DNA of 26,937 bases from a virus: positions 1-26,937 of IMG/VR virus record IMGVR_UViG_3300008110_000461; one strand, given 5' to 3'. Both the position numbers and the translations under genes were made by a program. The notes below the pieces were generated by a model. The model was given only the letters and a program-made list of their open reading frames with translations, was not told the DNA's origin and made no database searches. Shown here in pieces: positions 22,556 through 26,937 of this stretch (positions are counted from its first letter, which is position 1; each line of letters begins with the position of its first letter).

Positions 22556-25298
22556 TAATAGTACCAGAGATATTGGTCTCTGAAGATGTTACTCTTTCAC
22601 CTAATGAAAATCTATTTTCATTTAAGTAAACAATCTCAATGCTGTTTACTCCATCATTTCCAACATAAGCAGCAACAGCACCACTGGTACTTCCAATTAT
22701 TCTTTCACCTTTTATGAAGTTATTTAAACTTGAATTTAAAGATGTGAAATAGATTCTTGGAAGTGATGGTTCTGATGTTGTTGAAGATTCATAAATTCCA
22801 AGAATGTTAACAACATCTGGAACATTTAAAGATATTGCTTTATCTTGAACTCTAAGACCATATGGTTTTCTGTAAGTAAGACCATCATTTAATGTAGTTT
22901 TTCCAATTCCAGACGAAATTAACGATGAACCATCAATAATTATGCTTGAGCATCTGTTGAATAGTTTTTTCTTTAGTTTTGTATTTACTTTTTTATATGT
23001 TACGGTTAATATTGCTTGTCCATTTTGACTTAGATTAACTAAGCTAACAGTTCTTCCAGAAACATAGACTTTTTGATTATCCAGAGATTCTATATTTCCA
23101 TTTGAAACATATGAAAGACTGTAATCTTCTTCGTCAAATGGTTCTAAAGTTAGGTCAACGTTTGTTTCCAGATTACCATTAAATGAATTGCTGACTACTG
23201 TAATGACATATGATTTTCTTATAGAAATATCTGATGAACTTAAGTCTAAATTGGAAATATTATTATTGCCAAGTTTAGCATACAAGAATGCATTAGATGT
23301 ATTTAAAACATCTAATGTCACTTTTTTGAAGTCATTGGCAGTAATTACAGTAGAAGGTAATGTTCCATCAGAAACACCAGGAACTGTATTGGTTGGTACT
23401 AAAATTAGTTTTTTCTCTGAAGTATCAATACTTACAACTTCATTGTAGGTTGGTACAACATTTCCTTGCTTTGTATAAGAAACAATATCACCAGTTTTTA
23501 TACCAACATAAAAATTGTTAGTTGAAGTTGTTACTGTACTGATTCCTGATGCCCCACTAGTGATAGTATATTGAACACCAGATTCTGTTAGGGATATTTT
23601 TTTGTTTAAAATTGGATCAGCAGTAAAAGAACCAATTCCAGCAGCAGTGTTTATACCAACAATTTGATGAACATCTGTTAGATTATAATCCCTAACTCTT
23701 GTTATGACTCTTCCATCTTCTATGCCGTCAATTATTAAACCTTCATCTTGCTTGAAAGAACCAGAAACTTGATATAATTTAACTATATTTGAATTGATTA
23801 CATCAGAAACAACATATCCACTAGAAGAGCTATACTTTCCTTCAATAAATGTGGATGCACTTAAAGTTATTGAAGCACTTAATTCTATAACTGTATATGT
23901 TTGAATATCATAAAGTGAACAATCAAATTCACTTAATGTATTTGCATATCCAGCATTTCTTAGTTTTAAATCATAAACTCTTGCTACACCAATTTTTTCT
24001 CCAGACGCAAGACCAGGAGTTTGTGTTCTTCCAGAATAAAGAGAAATTTGAGATGTAGACCCAAAACCAACAGGAAGAGAACCAAAAACATTATTTACTA
24101 AAATTTGTCTACCAACACTGAATGGTATGGATTGATTGACTACTTTTTCTGTAGTTCTTGGTTTTTGAAAATCTACAATAGTAGTATCAATAGTTTCAAT
24201 GTCGTATCCTCTTACAACTGCCTTTCCTGGTGAAACTAATATACAACCTACAGAATCATTTGGTACATTGCCTTGCTTTGTTTGTTGATTTTCTACAAAC
24301 AAACCGTTGTTGCCAATTTGATCATTTAAAGATTCTTTTAGTGAAATATTAAATGGTCTTACATAATAATCACCAGACTCATCATAAGTTCTTCTTGCCA
24401 GTTCATCCTTAATTAAATCATAATTAGTAGTTTTGACAAATTTTTGTAGGACACCTTTTTCTGCACGTAGTAATTCTACAAAATTTTCATCATTAAAATC
24501 ACTTAACTCTTTCTTAATTAAAGTTACATCAAACTTTAATCTATCTGCACCAGGTGCAGAAAAGTTAGAAAATCCTTGAGCATTATCAAACAAATCATTA
24601 TACGAGTTTGATGCTACTGCTAATTCTTCATTAATAAGTAATCCAACTCTATACGAAGGTGAGTTTGAGTATTGGTCTAATATTACAGTTTGTGGTTCTA
24701 CAGTCACAAAGAAACCACGAATAAAATATACACCAGATGCTATTTTTGCTGCGGAACCAATAGCAGTTGAATTTGAGATAATTGAAGTAGCAAAAGAAGA
24801 ACCACCTCTAATAGCAGAAATTCCATAAGTTATATCATTAACTGCTAGTAAATTTTCACCATCAATAAATGTATTGGTTGAAAAATTAGTGTCACTTGAA
24901 CTTTGGTACTTAATATAAAGAGTATAGTTTTTTCTATCTGAAGTTGAATTTGAAATATAATTTTCTACTTTTGCAGTTACACCACTAGATTCACCTTTAA
25001 TTAATTTTCCAACTAAACTACTAATGTACAAAGATACTGGTATCCCAAGATGAGTTTCGTCAATCTGGACGCAAGTATAATTTGAATCATAAGAAATTTG
25101 TCCAGGAATAACCATTGCACCTTCTTTGAAGAAGTGCTGTCCAAACTTCTCAATTTGATTTTGGAGAATTGTCTGTAGTGTAGTTAATTCTCTTGCTTGT
25201 ATTGGAGTTGCTGGTTTAAATAGAACTCTTTGATAATTTTTCTTTGGATCAAAATCATCAAAGTATGGAGATACATTTAAATTAGTATTCTGAGGCAT
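22509..25298 (-). CDS. DUF4815-family structural protein, N-terminal part (ends at frame break)
   Basis: 929 aa. The start MPQNTNLNVSPYFDDFDPKK followed by YQRVLFKPATPIQARELTTL, QNQIEKFGQHFFKEGAMVIP is the hallmark of DUF4815 phage structural proteins. Beta-rich segments follow, including RPFNISLKESLNDQIGNNGL, KAVVRGYDIETIDT, TYRKPYGLRVQDKAISLNVP and FIKGERIIGSTSGAVAAYV. The frame stops just after DKNINKSYI at 22509, overlapping the next frame by 47 bp. In the homologues I recall, a conserved DNGQRDxYYDxSR-type motif comes at about this point; it is in neither frame here, so a piece seems lost. The gene begins 6 nt after the gp8 stop, with GGAG 12 nt upstream inside gp8, so it is co-transcribed with gp8. 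Confidence 0.88.
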   Translation of the reverse strand: MPQNTNLNVSPYFDDFDPKKNYQRVLFKPATPIQARELTTLQTILQNQIEKFGQHFFKEGAMVIPGQISYDSNYTCVQIDETHLGIPVSLYISSLVGKLIKGESSGVTAKVENYISNSTSDRKNYTLYIKYQSSSDTNFSTNTFIDGENLLAVNDITYGISAIRGGSSFATSIISNSTAIGSAAKIASGVYFIRGFFVTVEPQTVILDQYSNSPSYRVGLLINEELAVASNSYNDLFDNAQGFSNFSAPGADRLKFDVTLIKKELSDFNDENFVELLRAEKGVLQKFVKTTNYDLIKDELARRTYDESGDYYVRPFNISLKESLNDQIGNNGLFVENQQTKQGNVPNDSVGCILVSPGKAVVRGYDIETIDTTIVDFQKPRTTEKVVNQSIPFSVGRQILVNNVFGSLPVGFGSTSQISLYSGRTQTPGLASGEKIGVARVYDLKLRNAGYANTLSEFDCSLYDIQTYTVIELSASITLSASTFIEGKYSSSSGYVVSDVINSNIVKLYQVSGSFKQDEGLIIDGIEDGRVITRVRDYNLTDVHQIVGINTAAGIGSFTADPILNKKISLTESGVQYTITSGASGISTVTTSTNNFYVGIKTGDIVSYTKQGNVVPTYNEVVSIDTSEKKLILVPTNTVPGVSDGTLPSTVITANDFKKVTLDVLNTSNAFLYAKLGNNNISNLDLSSSDISIRKSYVITVVSNSFNGNLETNVDLTLEPFDEEDYSLSYVSNGNIESLDNQKVYVSGRTVSLVNLSQNGQAILTVTYKKVNTKLKKKLFNRCSSIIIDGSSLISSGIGKTTLNDGLTYRKPYGLRVQDKAISLNVPDVVNILGIYESSTTSEPSLPRIYFTSLNSSLNNFIKGERIIGSTSGAVAAYVGNDGVNSIEIVYLNENRFSLGERVTSSETNISGTINAVSIGDKNINKSYI

Positions 25299-25304
25299 TT
25301 TTCT

Positions 25305-26870
25305 TTAGAACTCCAATACGATTTTAATATCTTCTTTTTGGCTTGCTGATCTTGGAATTGCCTTTCTGTTATCGATATAAATTATATCACCAGATTTTTT
25401 GTTATATTCTGCCGATGATATTCCAGCAACAAAATTGCTTCCCAACTGGTATGTCCTACTATTTATTACTGTACTAATACCCGTAAAGTTTCTATCAATT
25501 GATAATGCTGGACCAACAATATTAGGACAATTTATTGTATACGAACCACCAGCAATAGCAGATGAGGTAAATCCATAAATTCTGTATCCAACACCAACTG
25601 TAGCAAGACCAACTGGTTGATAATATTTTAAAACACCAGTTACATTATCCCAAGAAGCAACAAATCCAATTGCTGTCATACCTGTACCAATTGTTTGCCT
25701 AATTACAGAGTCTACTGGATATGTAGTTTGAGTTGTTAATCCAGAAAGTTTTATAGAATTTAAAGCACTTACCTGCCCTAAACTCAATCTTTCTGTATCA
25801 CTACCAAAAATTGTTGGATTTTTTATAATTCCGATTCTGGCAAAATCGTTTCCAAGAATAATATCTGGATTTTGTTCATCGGTTAGATATCTGGAATAAA
25901 CCAACACTCGATATGCACCAAGTTCTCTGTAAATATTATATCCATGTCCTCCTTTTGGTGGAATAATAACATCAAATGTCGCAATTCTTCCATCATTTGA
26001 CAATTCTGATGGAATTCCAGGAGCACCAGGTTGGAATTTGATAATACCTTTTGTGTAACCAGATCCACCATCTGTAACAAAGACTTCAGACACTTTTCCA
26101 AAAGAATCTACTGTTATTGTTGCCTTTCCTCCAACTCCATCACCAAGAATTGGAATATTTGTAAATGATTTTGAAATGGGTTGATAATTTATTCCTCTAT
26201 CTGTGATAGTAACAATCTCAACTTTACCATTAACTGCATTATTTTTTGTTGCAATAGTCTCACCAACTTCTCCCCAACTTTCTGGGACTGGAATGAATTC
26301 AATAGAATCAAATTTCACAATTTCAGATGGTTTAATTGTGAATAGATATTTCCAAATATACCCATCACCACTTGTTCCTGCTGGTCTTGCCTCTAAGTCA
26401 ATAAATGTTGGTTGGTCAAATGATGGTCTTCCATTTGGGTTTTCTGGATCAGTTCCATTTTGAAGACAAATATAAACTCTAAAATCTTCATTAATTACAT
26501 AAAAATTTGATTCGTATAAACTTGGTTGATTCGTTACTGGAGTTTTCTTATAAATTGAATAATCATGTCTGTACATTTCATAAGTTGTTCCAGAAGTCCA
26601 CTGGACTTTTCTAATCATCCTCCTTACATCTTCATTTGTAATTTTTTTCATAGCAATGATGGTTTCTTTGACCTGATTTTCTTCGTCAAATCCGTCCAAT
26701 GGAGTCAATCCATCACCCCAAATAGCAGATCCACCTGCCTGTGGATTTAAACTATTTGGTTGACCAATAAAGGTATAATAATTATTTGCAGTATTACCAA
26801 CTGAAACTAGACTTTTTACAAAGGTTTCAGCATTCATCACCCTAAATTGTTCAGTTATGATAGCAGGCAT
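25305..26870 (-). CDS. gp8: Baseplate wedge subunit gp8
   Basis: 521 aa from the ATG at 26870; a TTG three codons upstream is possible but less likely. T4 gp8 is 334 aa. It resembles T4 gp8 at the N-terminus (IITEQFRVMNAETFVKSL), at GTSGDGYIWKYLFTIKPSEI (about residue 165-182, T4 GDGYVWEYLF) and at the C-terminus (SGDIIYIDNRKAI, then EDIKIVLEF, T4 SGEMIYMENRPPI and EINILFTF). In T4, gp8 dimers sit in the upper part of the baseplate wedge and link gp6, gp7 and gp10. The extra length includes a region around residues 240-300 with ITVDSFGKVSEVFVTDGGSG, a GGxGY repeat also found in the DUF4815 protein. No strong Shine-Dalgarno is visible; a promoter-like ACTAAATA is 22 nt upstream. Confidence 0.93.
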   Translation of the reverse strand: MPAIITEQFRVMNAETFVKSLVSVGNTANNYYTFIGQPNSLNPQAGGSAIWGDGLTPLDGFDEENQVKETIIAMKKITNEDVRRMIRKVQWTSGTTYEMYRHDYSIYKKTPVTNQPSLYESNFYVINEDFRVYICLQNGTDPENPNGRPSFDQPTFIDLEARPAGTSGDGYIWKYLFTIKPSEIVKFDSIEFIPVPESWGEVGETIATKNNAVNGKVEIVTITDRGINYQPISKSFTNIPILGDGVGGKATITVDSFGKVSEVFVTDGGSGYTKGIIKFQPGAPGIPSELSNDGRIATFDVIIPPKGGHGYNIYRELGAYRVLVYSRYLTDEQNPDIILGNDFARIGIIKNPTIFGSDTERLSLGQVSALNSIKLSGLTTQTTYPVDSVIRQTIGTGMTAIGFVASWDNVTGVLKYYQPVGLATVGVGYRIYGFTSSAIAGGSYTINCPNIVGPALSIDRNFTGISTVINSRTYQLGSNFVAGISSAEYNKKSGDIIYIDNRKAIPRSASQKEDIKIVLEF

Positions 26871-26891
26871 TTTATACAACCGTTTTTTCTT

Positions 26892-26899
26892 TATTTAGT
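26892..26899 (-). promoter_or_regulatory. Possible late promoter (ACTAAATA) before gp8
   Basis: ACTAAATA has two mismatches to TATAAATA but lies 22 nt before the gp8 ATG, the same distance as the better matches at 17648, 9779 and 2464. The position argues for it more than the sequence does. Confidence 0.3.
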
Positions 26900-26900
26900 T

Positions 26901-26936
26901 CTATTTTAGACCACGAGTTCTATATACGTCTGGAGC
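26901..26936 (-). CDS. Possible C-terminal end of an upstream gene (partial)
   Basis: Reading from the right edge, one of the three minus-strand frames gives APDVYRTRGLK and then TAG, ending 30 nt before the gp8 start. The composition is protein-like and the position fits the end of an upstream baseplate gene (in T4, genes 6 and 7 precede 8). All three frames meet a stop here, so the choice rests on plausibility only. Confidence 0.35.
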   Translation of the reverse strand, partial: APDVYRTRGLK

Positions 26937-26937
26937 A

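Noticed and set aside
26871-26879. TTG start for gp8 three codons upstream of the ATG.
   Set aside because: The T4 match begins at the ATG (MPAIITEQFRV), the TTG has no ribosome site, and the promoter-to-start distance is consistent with other genes only for the ATG at 26870.

Overview
The window is a dense, AT-rich block of virion genes from a T4-like (Tevenvirinae-type) tailed phage, most likely a marine cyanomyovirus infecting Synechococcus or Prochlorococcus. The reasons are a T4 gp8-type baseplate wedge protein, a very long DUF4815-type structural protein, a string of fibre and adhesin genes of the kind seen in marine T4-like phages, and T4-type late promoter octamers (TATAAATA or close variants) in most of the short gaps. 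The exact host cannot be read from the sequence. Every gene I support lies on the minus strand, so the transcription order runs from high to low coordinates. No tRNA, integrase, IS element or CRISPR was seen, and no gap exceeds about 120 bases.

Layout in transcription order. 26936-26901 is the possible tail end of an upstream gene. 26870-25305 encodes gp8. 25298-17843 encodes a DUF4815-family structural protein that is broken into two overlapping reading frames near 22520. 17846-16587 holds three small genes (a 67-aa coiled-coil protein, a 111-aa Ig-like protein and a 235-aa virion protein) joined by ATGA overlaps or short spacers. 16525-15146 is a 459-aa structural protein followed by a strong terminator-like hairpin. 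15069-9785 holds a 323-aa fibre with a C1q-like tip, whose stop overlaps the start of a 1437-aa internally repetitive fibre. 9756-8912 holds a small protein with an Mtd-N-like head and a 132-aa protein. 8897-5364 is a 1177-aa fibre with five carbohydrate-binding-like repeats and a beta-helix. 5303-4614 holds two small beta proteins. 4582-1482 holds three tandem glycine- and cysteine-rich adhesin-like paralogues. 1439-561 is an acidic protein with a tail-fibre-assembly-like segment, followed by a terminator. 444-1 is the N-terminal part of a gene running off the left edge, possibly related to glycosyltransferases.

Taken together, the right side builds the baseplate periphery (gp8 and the DUF4815 protein), while the centre and left side encode the host-recognition apparatus: fibres, sugar-binding-like repeats, Cys-rich adhesins and a candidate chaperone. 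Late promoters, mostly of two spacing classes (22-26 or 42-44 nt from the start codon), divide the block into several late transcription units.

The most interesting points are the DUF4815 frame break, which looks like a short deletion at a microhomology rather than a simple indel; the three paralogues with 8-10 % cysteine; and the repeat array of the 1437-aa fibre with exact 57- and 59-bp DNA repeats. Nothing here amounts to a clearly new biological system.
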